Shown in pieces: positions 25,123 through 34,835 of a stretch of 64,000 nt of DNA. The notes beneath the pieces were generated by a model. It was not told the DNA's origin, did no database searches, and was given only the letters and a program-made list of their open reading frames with translations. Both the position numbers and the translations under genes were made by a program. The first letter of the stretch is position 1. Every line of letters begins with the position of its first letter. This DNA comes from Psychrilyobacter atlanticus DSM 19335 (lineage in GTDB: Bacteria; Fusobacteriota; Fusobacteriia; Fusobacteriales; Fusobacteriaceae). The DNA lies in the NCBI RefSeq assembly GCF_000426625.1, contig NZ_KE384547.1:542986-606985 (forward strand), read 5' to 3'.

Positions 25123-28100
25123 TTATTTCTTTGGTTCATCTACTTCTACTCCACTACCAAGCCATAAGTTAGGAGTCATACTTCCATCTTTATCCTTGTA
25201 TCCGATTCCGAAGAGAGGATTTGTTGGGAATGTAAGGAGAGTAAATTGAACAGCTAAACGATCATCATATGATCCTGTATTTCTGTCGTAATCTTTGGTG
25301 TATCCCACAGACCATTCATAGTATCCCATTTCTTTCCCAAGATAAACACCATATTCATCTTCATCGTTAAGTTCAGTTTTATAGGATAATTTTATGTTCC
25401 ATCCCTGGCTGGGTTTTCCTATACCGGCTCGCATTCTGAATTCGTGTTCCTGTTTGGTAAGGTTTCTATCGTAGTTGTTGTTAAAATTAGCTTCTTCACG
25501 ATATGTATATCCCAGACCAAATCTTTTATAGGAACCGTAAACATCTCCCTCTAATTCCTTTAAACTTCCGAAGAAGTCATTACTTTGGCTGTAGGCTTCA
25601 CGGTGTACCTTTGCCATAAGGGAAAGGGTGAAGTATTTTTTATATTCTGGACGATTCATCTCCTCAAACATTATAGAATTAAGGCTAAAGTCCAATTGGT
25701 TATCATTTCTCTCATTTAAAATTTGTTTTACCCGACTTATCTCGGCAGGAGTGATCTCTAATTTTTCTTTGTTATACTCAGCTGCAGCATAACTTCTAAG
25801 CTCCTCATCGGTAAACCTTTTATCCCTGTATTCATATCTGAATGAAACCTGATCTGAAGAAAAATTCTTTAAATCTTTTGACGGCCCATACTTATAGATA
25901 CCATAGGTAGCACGATAGAAGTGTTCCACCTCTCCTCCATTTAGATAACTGGCACCGATGATGTCGTTTTTAACATTAAAAGTTTCTGAGTTATTGTCTA
26001 TTCTTTCATCGGAGGCATGGGTATAGGTAAGGTTGTACACATCCAGGTCATCTTTGATCTCAATTCCATATGTACTTTCCGATACCTTTTCATTTGCGTC
26101 ATAATTATAATTTGGATCGGTACTAGGAATATTTTGAGATTCCATTAGGGTATAATCAATTTTTTCATGACCATAATAGAACCTATAATTTTCATTTATA
26201 TAGTAACTACCACCAAATTTATTGCTGGTAAGGTCATTATATTCATCATCAAAGGCATAGCCACTAGGCGTAAGTTCTCCACGGGTGTATCTTTTGTCCA
26301 AATCATAGTATAAATTTAACTTTTTCTCATCATTGACTAAAAAGTCTATGTTGTTGGTAAAGAGGTCTCCTCTTTTTACACCTCTGTCAAAGCCGTCATT
26401 ACTCTGTTTATAACCAGCAGTATAGATAGTTGTAGTATTTCCAAGATCTAATGTAACCTTATCTTTGAATTCATTTACGCTATCCTTATTTTTCAACCTA
26501 ACTTGTCCATTATATGTAGAGTCACCATTACGGCTTCCATTATCGTAGGAGTAAAGCTGACCAAAATAATGGAATTCGTTGTTTAATTTGAGGTCTATAT
26601 CTCTAAAATGGTTGTTGGTATTATCTAAGATGGTAACTTTATGATTGAAATCCATCTGATGCCGTAGAGATGAGTCTCCCCCGCTGTTATCACCAGTATA
26701 GGAATCATACCCTTTGGTATAACTATCATATCTTAGATTATACTTCAATCCCACTTCACCTAGGTAACCTAAGTTAAGTCTTTTGTCTTCCAGCTCGATT
26801 TGAGCAAAATCCGATTCATTGATATAGATATTATAGGCATCATTTTCTGCTACCTCATTATAATTATATATTCCTTCTCTGTCCCAAAACTCGTCTTTGG
26901 TCTTTCCGAAGGTAAGTTCTAACCTATATTGTTCATAGAAAAATTCAGTAGCAACCTTATCTTCACTACTTTTACTGTAGATAATATTCTCTTCCTTGTT
27001 ATATTGCTGATCTCTTTTGTTGAAATCAGGATTATTTGAACCACTTGCTTCTCTGAAGGGATCATTGTCTAAATTTAATTCCTTTTCAGACCTGAGACTG
27101 TCAAACTTCACCTTATAGGTTGCTCCGCTGCTGCCGAGATCGTATTCTCCAAGGTGTAATTTGATCTTATCGCTGTCATCTTTATCGTATTCATATACAG
27201 ACCAAGGAACATAGTTTATACTTCCACCCTGAAGTTTTGTGATGTCCTCTAAGTCAGGACTACGCTCCCAGGATCTGAGTTTTCTCAGTTTATCCCCGCT
27301 TTCATGGTCGTAGGCAAAATCTATCTTAGCTTCCTTTAGGTTGAATGCAAATCCAAAATTTTCACGTCTAGACTGATTATCGTCTTCCTTAGATGTAGAA
27401 CCAGGATCCAAATCTTTTAGGTAGTCATAGTAGGCAGAAATCATATAATCGTCGTTATCTTTAGTAAAACCAAGATCAGTATATAGTTTATGGTCTAGCT
27501 GAGAACCAAAAGAGGCGTCATCCATTCGGTCATCAACTAATTGTCTGTATGCATCTTCTCCTCCAGCTAACATCTTAACTTTAGAGTGAAGGGTAATATC
27601 ATTTCTTTCACCTATATTTTTAAATTCAGAATCCAAGGTGATAAAATTAATGGATTCCCCATCGTTTCTTTCTTTGTCATCATAGTAACCATCTCTTTCT
27701 AAATCGTCTCTATAATCTTCTAAAGCACTTATCTTATTTACAGTTGTACTTTGAAGTCCTAATTTTAAATAACCGTTATCATTTTTATATTCATGATTGG
27801 CAGCTAGATCCCACCTGTCATCGACAGAACTGTCTTTTTTTACTACCAATAGGTCATCAGCAGTAACTAGACCTTTTCCATAATCTCCTAGATCATACCA
27901 GTTTTCAAATCTTCCAACTAGTAACCCTAATTGATCAGCGAACTTAGGAGCTATACCACCTTTAAAGTATTTACTGTTATTATCTCCGTAGTTTACACCA
28001 CTGGATATGTGAAATCCATAATCGGTTTTATCTCCCCAGACAGGGAAAAGAGGTACTTTGGAACCTTGTCTTATATTGACTGCATACCAAGGGAACCAGC

Positions 28101-28779
28101 CTACCTTATGACCACTTATATATAGGTCTATATCTTGAAATTCAGCCTTATTATCTGGGACTATCTTTAATTTTTTAGTCTCAAGATAATATCCGCCCTT
28201 TTTATAATCCCCAGTTTCTAAGATGCTAAAATCAGTAGTAAACCAGGCATTTTTCAGGGTGAATGCTTCTTCATTATATTCTCCTACTTCTCCACCAAAG
28301 TATATCCTATCGTTAGGAGCTTCGGCACCTGTTACAGCACCTACTTCCATATAGGAAATGCTGTCATAGTATTTTAAGGTACTACTGTCCAATGAAAGGA
28401 GAGTTTTTTGGGAATCAATTCTGGCCTGATTAGAACCATCTCCCATCTCTATTCTGACATCTCCAGTAGCCGTAACTATATTTGAGTCCTTATCTCTTTT
28501 GAAACCAAAGGCTTGTAGTTTTAAGCCTTGGTACTTAAATTTTACCCCACCATCAGCTGTTAAGGTATCGTTCTTTGTATCGATAACTAAGCTTTCGCTA
28601 GAGATCGCAGCTCCATCACTGGAGGAATTAACTTTACTTATATCGTTTACAGTTGAAAAAAGCCCTGCTGAGGCCGCCTTATTTAGGTCATTTCCAAATC
28701 CCGGTTCTTTTGCACCAAAGGATATTTGAACAACACAAAATAGGAGGATAGCAAGGGTTTTTGAGTTTGAATTTTTCAT
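25123..28779 (-). CDS. lptD: LptD-like outer-membrane protein (LPS assembly)
   Basis: This 1218-residue protein has a signal peptide (residues about 1-22, ending in FG-A), an OstA/LptA-like beta-jellyroll at about 55-160 (LVIDTKNDTLTADGGVKF, ATGDVRIEM), and then a long, Tyr-, Asp- and Gly-rich region that looks like a beta-barrel. The segment YISGHKVGWFPWYAVNIRQG and following KTDYGFHISSG match the LptD region between jellyroll and barrel. It would insert lipopolysaccharide in the outer leaflet. It is longer than Escherichia coli LptD (about 780). The Cys pairs that form LptD disulfides in enterics are absent. The call is by domain order and motifs. Confidence 0.7.
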   Translation of the reverse strand: MKNSNSKTLAILLFCVVQISFGAKEPGFGNDLNKAASAGLFSTVNDISKVNSSSDGAAISSESLVIDTKNDTLTADGGVKFKYQGLKLQAFGFKRDKDSNIVTATGDVRIEMGDGSNQARIDSQKTLLSLDSSTLKYYDSISYMEVGAVTGAEAPNDRIYFGGEVGEYNEEAFTLKNAWFTTDFSILETGDYKKGGYYLETKKLKIVPDNKAEFQDIDLYISGHKVGWFPWYAVNIRQGSKVPLFPVWGDKTDYGFHISSGVNYGDNNSKYFKGGIAPKFADQLGLLVGRFENWYDLGDYGKGLVTADDLLVVKKDSSVDDRWDLAANHEYKNDNGYLKLGLQSTTVNKISALEDYRDDLERDGYYDDKERNDGESINFITLDSEFKNIGERNDITLHSKVKMLAGGEDAYRQLVDDRMDDASFGSQLDHKLYTDLGFTKDNDDYMISAYYDYLKDLDPGSTSKEDDNQSRRENFGFAFNLKEAKIDFAYDHESGDKLRKLRSWERSPDLEDITKLQGGSINYVPWSVYEYDKDDSDKIKLHLGEYDLGSSGATYKVKFDSLRSEKELNLDNDPFREASGSNNPDFNKRDQQYNKEENIIYSKSSEDKVATEFFYEQYRLELTFGKTKDEFWDREGIYNYNEVAENDAYNIYINESDFAQIELEDKRLNLGYLGEVGLKYNLRYDSYTKGYDSYTGDNSGGDSSLRHQMDFNHKVTILDNTNNHFRDIDLKLNNEFHYFGQLYSYDNGSRNGDSTYNGQVRLKNKDSVNEFKDKVTLDLGNTTTIYTAGYKQSNDGFDRGVKRGDLFTNNIDFLVNDEKKLNLYYDLDKRYTRGELTPSGYAFDDEYNDLTSNKFGGSYYINENYRFYYGHEKIDYTLMESQNIPSTDPNYNYDANEKVSESTYGIEIKDDLDVYNLTYTHASDERIDNNSETFNVKNDIIGASYLNGGEVEHFYRATYGIYKYGPSKDLKNFSSDQVSFRYEYRDKRFTDEELRSYAAAEYNKEKLEITPAEISRVKQILNERNDNQLDFSLNSIMFEEMNRPEYKKYFTLSLMAKVHREAYSQSNDFFGSLKELEGDVYGSYKRFGLGYTYREEANFNNNYDRNLTKQEHEFRMRAGIGKPSQGWNIKLSYKTELNDEDEYGVYLGKEMGYYEWSVGYTKDYDRNTGSYDDRLAVQFTLLTFPTNPLFGIGYKDKDGSMTPNLWLGSGVEVDEPKK

Positions 28780-28831
28780 ATCATCATGTCTCCCCTAGTT
28801 TCAAGCAAAATTTTCCTATTATAATTATTAA

Positions 28832-28859
28832 ATTATAGCATAGTTTTTTACAATTTCAA
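28832..28859 (-). promoter_or_regulatory. Promoter of the lptD-like gene
   Basis: On the minus strand TTGAAA (28859-28854) and TATAAT (28837-28832) are 16 bases apart, about 50 bases before the gene start. Confidence 0.7.
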
Positions 28860-28940
28860 ATGTAAGAAACTAAATTTCAATTTAAAAGTCTATAATCTTT
28901 TAAATCCTTAATAAAATTAGCTTGGACTGATTTTTTAGGA

Positions 28941-28966
28941 TAAAAAAAAGGGTCCGAAGACCCTCA
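28941..28966 (-). terminator. Terminator of trxA with UUCG loop
   Basis: On the minus strand AGGGTC-TTCG-GACCCT is followed by T8. The loop is the stable UUCG tetraloop. It directly follows the trxA stop codon. Confidence 0.93.
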
Positions 28967-28969
28967 CTC

Positions 28970-29278
28970 TTAATATGAATTTAATTTTTCACTTAAAGCA
29001 CTTTTTTGAACTAATCCGATTATTTGATCGACAGCTTCTCCATTTTTAAAAGCTATCATAGTAGGTATACTTCTAACACCATATTTTTGAGATAATCCTG
29101 GGTTATCATCTACATTCACTTTAACGATCTTAGCACTAACTTCTTCAGATAATTCATCTAAAATTGGAGCTAACATCTTGCAAGGACCACACCAGTCAGC
29201 ATAAAAATCAACTAAAACAATCCCATCTTGGATAACTGTATCGAAACTAGTTTCATCGGTATATATAACTTTACTCAT
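28970..29278 (-). CDS. trxA: Thioredoxin
   Basis: This 102-residue thioredoxin has the active site WCGPCKML and the cis-Pro loop RSIPTMIAFKNG. The ATG at 29278 is preceded by GGAGGGG; the longer reading from 29332 adds 18 residues not seen in thioredoxins. It reduces protein disulfides in the cytoplasm. The gene is alone, with its own terminator. Confidence 0.95.
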   Translation of the reverse strand: MSKVIYTDETSFDTVIQDGIVLVDFYADWCGPCKMLAPILDELSEEVSAKIVKVNVDDNPGLSQKYGVRSIPTMIAFKNGEAVDQIIGLVQKSALSEKLNSY

Positions 29279-29563
29279 TAAAACCCCTCCTAAATTATGT
29301 TGATTATAAACATCTTTAAGTAATACTAGCATATTAAATATACTGTGTCAAACATTCAATACTTCTAATGTCTTTTCTATTAATGATCACTTTTTCTACA
29401 ATTGTACAGAGGATAAAGAAAGATTAAATGGTGCTTTTTTAAAAAATTATATTTTTTAAAATTAGGTTGAAAATAAAGGAGTTTTCTTGCTCATCCACAT
29501 ATAATTATGTTAAAATTAGGTTATAAAAAAATCTAAAACTAAAATAATTGGAGGTTTAGGAAT

Positions 29564-30562
29564 ATGATATTAATAACAGGAGCATGCGGGTTTATTGCCA
29601 GTGCACTAACTTGGGAATTAAATGAAGGCGGGAGAAATGATATTATCTTATCTGGAGAATTAGAAAAAGAAGATAAGTGGTTAAATATAAGGGATAGAGA
29701 TTATTATGACTGGGTCCACAAAAACGATCTATTTGACTGGCTGGCTGTTCAGGAAAATGCAGCAAAAATAACAGCGGTAGTCCATATGGGTGCATGTTCT
29801 GCAACTACTGAAGCAGATATGGATTTTTTGATGGATAATAACTATGAATATACAAAAAAATTATGGAAATTTTGTACAAAAAGAGATATTAATTATATCT
29901 ATGCTTCTTCTGCTGCTACTTATGGGTTAGGAGAGTTAGGTTATGATGATGATGTAACTCCAGAGGAATTAAAAAAATTAAAACCATTGAATAAATATGG
30001 ATACTCTAAAAAATTCTTTGATGACTGGGCATTTAAGCAGGAGGAAACTCCTAAACAATGGGTTGGAATAAAGTTTTTTAATGTATATGGACCTCAGGAA
30101 TACCATAAAGACAGAATGGCATCTATGGTATTTCACGCATTCAACCAATATAAAAAAGATGGACTTGTAAAATTATTTAAATCTCATAAGGCTGAATATG
30201 AAGATGGAGGTCAGTTAAGGGACTTCGTTTATATAAAAGATGTAGTAAAGGTATTAAAGTTCTTTATAGAGAGTGAGGATAAATCAGGAATCTATAATAT
30301 AGGAACTGGAATCGCCAGAAGCTTTAAAGATCTTGCGTTAAATGCAATAAGAGCAGGTGCAGATGACTATTCATTGGAGGAATCTAAAGTTATAGACTAT
30401 GTACCTATGCCGGAAGACCTTAGAGGAAGATACCAATATTATACTTGTGCAGAGATGAAAAAATTAAAGTCAGTTGGTTATACAGAAAAATTCCATACTT
30501 TAGAAGAGGGAGTAAAGGATTACGTTCAAAATCATTTGGCTAAAGAAAATCCATACCTATAA
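29564..30562 (+). CDS. hldD: ADP-L-glycero-D-manno-heptose 6-epimerase
   Basis: This 332-residue short-chain NAD-dependent epimerase (also called RfaD/WaaD) makes the heptose donor for the LPS inner core. The NAD motif GACGFIASAL is at the N-terminus; MGACSATTE is a signature of HldD; the catalytic YGYSK and FNVYGPQEYHKDRMAS follow. Together with the LptD-like gene it shows that the cell makes heptose-bearing LPS. GGAGG lies before the ATG. A 13-base block, TTAAAATTAGGTT, is found twice in the upstream gap; no firm promoter was assigned. Confidence 0.93.
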   Translation: MILITGACGFIASALTWELNEGGRNDIILSGELEKEDKWLNIRDRDYYDWVHKNDLFDWLAVQENAAKITAVVHMGACSATTEADMDFLMDNNYEYTKKLWKFCTKRDINYIYASSAATYGLGELGYDDDVTPEELKKLKPLNKYGYSKKFFDDWAFKQEETPKQWVGIKFFNVYGPQEYHKDRMASMVFHAFNQYKKDGLVKLFKSHKAEYEDGGQLRDFVYIKDVVKVLKFFIESEDKSGIYNIGTGIARSFKDLALNAIRAGADDYSLEESKVIDYVPMPEDLRGRYQYYTCAEMKKLKSVGYTEKFHTLEEGVKDYVQNHLAKENPYL

Positions 30563-30616
30563 ATTTAAAGGATATTTTGAAGAACTATAGAATAAAAAGA
30601 ATAGTGTTTTAATGAT

Positions 30617-30646
30617 GAAAACAAGGAATTTTGTTCCTTGTTTTTA
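30617..30646 (+). terminator. Intrinsic terminator after hldD
   Basis: AAACAAGGAA / TTCCTTGTTT pair around a short loop, followed by more T. Confidence 0.85.
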
Positions 30647-30694
30647 ATTACAGTTAATAATAGATATTTATTTAGATACCAATATTCATCAATT

Positions 30695-30795
30695 TAAAAA
30701 ATTGAACCGCAAATTACGCAGATGAATGCACTACTTAGAGTATAGAGGATTTTCTCTAATTAGTGAGTATTAGTGTTGATTGGTGGCTAAGTTGT
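30695..30795. repeat. Degenerate repeat stretch (CGCAAATTACGCAGATGAA type)
   Basis: The gap before the next GNAT gene contains ACCGCAAATTACGCAGATGA and TTAGTGTTGATTGGTGGC, the same modules that fill the long intergenic stretches after 39.5 kb. Confidence 0.5.
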
Positions 30796-30845
30796 TTGAT
30801 TTATAATATTAGTGGTTTTAAAAGGATTAAAATAAAATTTAGGGG

Positions 30846-31349
30846 GTGATAGGTATAAAATTAATATTACCTGTAAAAAAACTTGAAAAACAATTTAAAG
30901 AGATAATACTTGATTATCAGAAAGAAGATGAACTTCTGTATTATTCATATATGGATGCAATGAATAATTTTGACGGTTATTTAAAAAGGTTAGAGGAAAT
31001 AAGAAACGGAAGAAATCTGCCTGAAGGCGATGTTGCTACGACTGAATATTGGCTTGTAGATGAAAAAGAGAAAGAAATTAGAGGGATGATAAAGATAAGG
31101 CATGAGATTATACCTGTTCATGGAAATGTAGGTTATGATATACCTCCTAAAAAAAGATTTTTAGGATATGGAACTAATATATTATACCTGGGAATAGAAA
31201 AAGCTAAAGAACTAGGGCTAAGAGAGATAAGAGTTTCCTGTGCTTCTGACAATGAGGGATCAAGAAAAATAATTTTAAAAAATAATGCTGTTTTTATAGG
31301 CTTGGCAGAGGATAACGCTGAATTTTACGAACAATATATAATCAAATAA
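30846..31349 (+). CDS. GNAT family acetyltransferase
   Basis: This protein of up to 167 residues has the acetyl-CoA loop RFLGYGTNIL (RxxGxG type), then LGLREIRVSCASDNEGSRKI and a C-terminal EFYEQYI, close to GNAT proteins annotated with start KLxLPxK. The substrate is unknown. Start choice is open: GTG at 30846 overlaps the ribosome binding site GGGGG, whereas the natural family start is ILPVKK preceded by KL; an ATA at 30855 would sit 8 bases after GGGGGTGAT. It precedes pilT by 15 bases. Confidence 0.75.
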   Translation: MIGIKLILPVKKLEKQFKEIILDYQKEDELLYYSYMDAMNNFDGYLKRLEEIRNGRNLPEGDVATTEYWLVDEKEKEIRGMIKIRHEIIPVHGNVGYDIPPKKRFLGYGTNILYLGIEKAKELGLREIRVSCASDNEGSRKIILKNNAVFIGLAEDNAEFYEQYIIK

Positions 31350-31364
31350 AACAGGGGAGATTTT

Positions 31365-32390
31365 ATGGAATTAAGAAAAGTTTTAGAGAAAGCTAAAGAA
31401 GTTGGAGGGTCAGATGTTCATTTTGTAGTAGGTAGACCACCTATGATAAGAATAAACGGAGAACTGTTAGACACAGGTGATTTTGATAAGATGGTTCCTC
31501 GAAATTTAGAGGATCTAGCTAAAACGATTCTGTCAGAAGATCAATATATAGAGTTTAAAGAACACCATGAATATGATTTTGCTTTTGGAGTATCAGGTCT
31601 TGGAAGGTACAGAGTAAATATCCATATGCAGAGGGGAACAATCGGGATAACTGTCAGAGTTTTGAATACGGAAATTCCTTCCTTCGAACAGTTAAAATTA
31701 CCAGGAACCCTAAAACAATTTACAGAGTATAAAAATGGATTAGTGTTGGTAACAGGACCTACAGGTAGTGGTAAATCAACTACTTTGGCAGCTATGATAG
31801 ATAAGATTAATGGTGAAAAAGCACATCACATAATTACGATAGAAGATCCTATAGAATACCTGCATCCCCACAAGAAAAGTGTGGTAGAACAGAGGGAGAT
31901 CAGGTCGGATACGGCTTCATTTAAAACAGCATTAAAATATATCCTCAGACAAGATCCAGATGTAATTCTTGTAGGAGAGATGAGAGATTTAGAAACTGTA
32001 GAGGCTGCAATAACGGCAGCTGAGACAGGTCATCTAGTTTTTGGAACTCTTCATACAAATAGTGCGGCTAAAACAATAGATAGAATAATAGATGTGTTCC
32101 CGAAAGAGAGACAGGGACAGATCAGATCTCAGCTTTCCACTTCTTTAAGGGGAGTAATAGCTCAGCAGTTGGTTCCACTAAAAGATGGAACTGGTCGAAG
32201 AGTAGCTTTAGAGATATTGGTTGGGACACCAGCTGTAGGAAACCTTATAAGGGAAGGAAAAATTCATCAGATACCGTCTGCCCTACAAACAGGAGCTAGA
32301 TTTGGGATGGTAACAATGGAAAAATCTTTGGAAGAACTATTCGATAAAGGGATCATAACCAGAGAAGAATATAATAATAGAATATTATAA
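31365..32390 (+). CDS. pilT: PilT-type pilus retraction ATPase
   Basis: This 341-residue ATPase powers type IV pilus retraction, twitching and DNA uptake. Walker A is GPTGSGKSTT (about 129-138), the Asp box REIRSDTASFKTALKYILRQ, Walker B DPDVILVGEMRD, and the C-terminal PilT motif (here AVGNLIREGKIHQI for AIRNLIRE). No other pilus genes are adjacent; the ComEA-like gene at 34147 may belong to the same DNA-uptake role. GGGGAG precedes the ATG. Confidence 0.93.
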   Translation: MELRKVLEKAKEVGGSDVHFVVGRPPMIRINGELLDTGDFDKMVPRNLEDLAKTILSEDQYIEFKEHHEYDFAFGVSGLGRYRVNIHMQRGTIGITVRVLNTEIPSFEQLKLPGTLKQFTEYKNGLVLVTGPTGSGKSTTLAAMIDKINGEKAHHIITIEDPIEYLHPHKKSVVEQREIRSDTASFKTALKYILRQDPDVILVGEMRDLETVEAAITAAETGHLVFGTLHTNSAAKTIDRIIDVFPKERQGQIRSQLSTSLRGVIAQQLVPLKDGTGRRVALEILVGTPAVGNLIREGKIHQIPSALQTGARFGMVTMEKSLEELFDKGIITREEYNNRIL

Positions 32391-32424
32391 AAGAGTATGA
32401 TATTTAGGAGAGGAAAGTAAAAAA

Positions 32425-33819
32425 ATGGAAAATATTAAATTAAATTTTGAGATAAAAAAAAATAATTTGAAGGAATTTATTCGTGTTCTTATACCAGAAT
32501 TGGTAGATGAAAAAATAACTATTATGGAAAAAAAATGTGATGAATTCTTAGAATTAGAATTAGAGGCAGCAGGCAAGAAAGTTGTATTTTCGTATGAAAA
32601 TCATCTAGATAGGTTTGAGGACCAGAGGATAGTCATGTCTAAGGTAGGGCTTTTAAAATTGATGGATAAAAAATATCCATGGGGTGGTCTTATCGGTGTA
32701 AGACCTACAAAATTAGTGAGAAGATTTTTCAACCTTTCATACACCTATGAGGAGATTGAAAAACTCTTGTGCGAGCTATATCTAGTGACTCCTAAAAAAG
32801 TAAAATTACTCATAGATGTAGTTAAAAAAGAGATGGAGTTTCTCAATAGAGATCATATAAATATGTATATCGGAATTCCTTATTGTCCCACAAAGTGCAG
32901 ATACTGCTCCTTTGCTTCCTATGAAATGAAGGGAAAAATAGGTAAATACTATGATGAATTTGTAGATACTCTTTTAGAGGAAATAAGTCTTACAGGGGAA
33001 TTTTTAAAGGGAACTTCTAATAAAATTGAATCTCTCTATATTGGAGGAGGAACACCTAGTATATTAACAGAGATTGATATGGAAAGGGTATTGAAAGCGA
33101 TAAAAGGTAATATAAACTTAACTGATTTAAAGGAATTCACCCTAGAAGCTGGAAGGGTCGATACACTTACCTTTAAAAAATTAGATATAATGAAATCTTA
33201 CGGAGTGGAGAGAATTAGTTTGAATCCTCAGACGTTTAATCTGGGAACTTTAGAAAAGTTAAATCGTCCTTTGGATAGGGACAAATTTGATGAGATGTTT
33301 AATTATGCTAAAAAAATAGGTCTTATAATTAATATGGATTTGATATTGGGACTTCCAGGAGAGACTACAGAGGATATTTTATATACTCTGGAGGAATTGA
33401 AAAAATACCCTGCTGAAAATTTGACAACTCATGTGCTTGCATTAAAAAAAGCTTCTGTTTTGTTTAAAGATGTTCAGACGTCTATACCTCTTGACTATGA
33501 GAAAATAGAGAAAAAATTATATGAGGTTACAGAAAGTAAAAATATGAAACCTTACTATATGTACAGGCAGAAAAATAGCCTTGAGTGGGGAGAAAATATG
33601 GGGTTTGCTATAGAGGGAACAGAATCGATATTTAATATTGAGATGATAGAGGAGAATCAATCGACCCTTGGATTAGGAGGAGGAGCAATTACTAAATCTG
33701 TAGTAGCTGAAAGCCTTACAGTAGATAAGATAAAAAGAATCGTAAGTCCCAAAGAGCCTATCGCCTATGTGAGGCAAATGAAGGAAAGGTTACCTAAAAA
33801 ATTGGAGTTATTTAAATAG
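32425..33819 (+). CDS. hemZ: HemZ-like radical SAM protein, coproporphyrinogen dehydrogenase family
   Basis: This 464-residue radical SAM protein has the cluster motif CPTKCRYCSFAS near residue 150, the glycine-rich YIGGGTPSIL and the HemN-type LNPQTFNLGTLEKLNR. The N-terminal 140 residues are the HemZ-specific extension (GLIGVRPTKLVRR). HemZ is named after an oxygen-independent coproporphyrinogen III oxidase role; HemZ-like proteins in bacteria without heme synthesis may act otherwise. AGGAGAGG precedes the ATG. Confidence 0.82.
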   Translation: MENIKLNFEIKKNNLKEFIRVLIPELVDEKITIMEKKCDEFLELELEAAGKKVVFSYENHLDRFEDQRIVMSKVGLLKLMDKKYPWGGLIGVRPTKLVRRFFNLSYTYEEIEKLLCELYLVTPKKVKLLIDVVKKEMEFLNRDHINMYIGIPYCPTKCRYCSFASYEMKGKIGKYYDEFVDTLLEEISLTGEFLKGTSNKIESLYIGGGTPSILTEIDMERVLKAIKGNINLTDLKEFTLEAGRVDTLTFKKLDIMKSYGVERISLNPQTFNLGTLEKLNRPLDRDKFDEMFNYAKKIGLIINMDLILGLPGETTEDILYTLEELKKYPAENLTTHVLALKKASVLFKDVQTSIPLDYEKIEKKLYEVTESKNMKPYYMYRQKNSLEWGENMGFAIEGTESIFNIEMIEENQSTLGLGGGAITKSVVAESLTVDKIKRIVSPKEPIAYVRQMKERLPKKLELFK

Positions 33820-33856
33820 AAGATTTTGATTACTTTATGGGTTCAGACGAAGTAAA

Positions 33857-33950
33857 AAAGATCCAAAGTTTTCGTCTTTGATACGAGATCATTTCTTGGC
33901 TTGATCCAAGAAAAAGATCCAAAGAAAATCAGTGGCTAATAAAAATATTT
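33857..33950. repeat. Truncated copy of the dispersed CAAAGTTT-CTTTGATACG element
   Basis: AGATCCAAAGTTTTCGTCTT then TGATACGAG matches the head of the repeats at 39821, 42751, 46495 and 49372. A shorter AAAGATCCAAAG recurs near 33910. The rest of the 33820-34146 gap shows no gene; an AT-rich inverted stretch lies near 33960-34020. Confidence 0.6.
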
Positions 33951-34146
33951 ATTTTGTATTTTAAAAGATTGAAAAAATCGAAACTCGTGATACTCAGACA
34001 GTCGAGTATTTTTTAAAATCTTTTATTCATACTAACTTTAACAATATTTTTATAATGCCATTAGGAAGATAAAATTGGTGTCTAAAAAAATAGTGTAATT
34101 CATAGTAGAAGAAAAGGTTTTATTTTATATGTGAGAGGTGGGTAGG

Positions 34147-34671
34147 ATGAATCAGAATATTAAGTTAATCATTATAATTACAGTAATATTGATGACGAGT
34201 TTTATTTACAACAAGACAAGACCTGAAAAAAAGAGTATAAAATTAAAAAAAGAGATGATTTTTAGCAGTAGTGATGAAATGGGAAAATTAAATATAAATC
34301 ATGCTGAATTAGAAGATTATTTAAAAGTAGGAATAAGTCTTAGTATTGCTAAAAAAATATTTGAATATAAAGAAATAATAGGAAGGGTAGATAAATTAAA
34401 AGATCTCTCAAGGATAGCCGGTATAGGGGATAAAACTGTAGAAAAGTTATCTAAAAATATAGAGGTAAGAGATGGGGGAACTTTAAATAAATTAAAGATA
34501 AATTCAGCTTCTACTAAGGTATTAAAATATTATGGGTTTACTAAAAAAGAAATAAAAAAAATAGAAACTTATATAGAAAAAAATGATGTGATCTATTCTA
34601 ATATTGAGATGATGGAGATATTAGGGGAGGAAAGATACAGAGTCTATGAAAAAATTATAGAATACAATTAG
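34147..34671 (+). CDS. ComEA-like helix-hairpin-helix protein with membrane anchor
   Basis: This 174-residue protein has one N-terminal membrane segment (about 5-23, LIIIITVILMTSFIY) and then outward-facing HhH motifs: KLNINHAELEDYLKVGISLS and KDLSRIAGIGDKTVEKLS, with a second NSAS-type repeat after. This is the layout of ComEA-type DNA receptors in DNA uptake. The first repeat reads LNINHA for the usual INxNxA. ATG at 34147 with AGGTGGGTAGG upstream is preferred to the GTG at 34138. Confidence 0.75.
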   Translation: MNQNIKLIIIITVILMTSFIYNKTRPEKKSIKLKKEMIFSSSDEMGKLNINHAELEDYLKVGISLSIAKKIFEYKEIIGRVDKLKDLSRIAGIGDKTVEKLSKNIEVRDGGTLNKLKINSASTKVLKYYGFTKKEIKKIETYIEKNDVIYSNIEMMEILGEERYRVYEKIIEYN

Positions 34672-34835
34672 TAGCTAATAAATTATAATTTGAAATGAAT
34701 AACGAAAAATTAAAACTTAGGCATAGAGTTGAATAGAATTAGAATAGGAACTTCATAGAGAGCTTTTCTCTGGATGTTTTTCTTTGATCTCTGTAAAGCA
34801 CTGTGTCAAAAATAAAAGAATAAAAGGTAGGAAAG

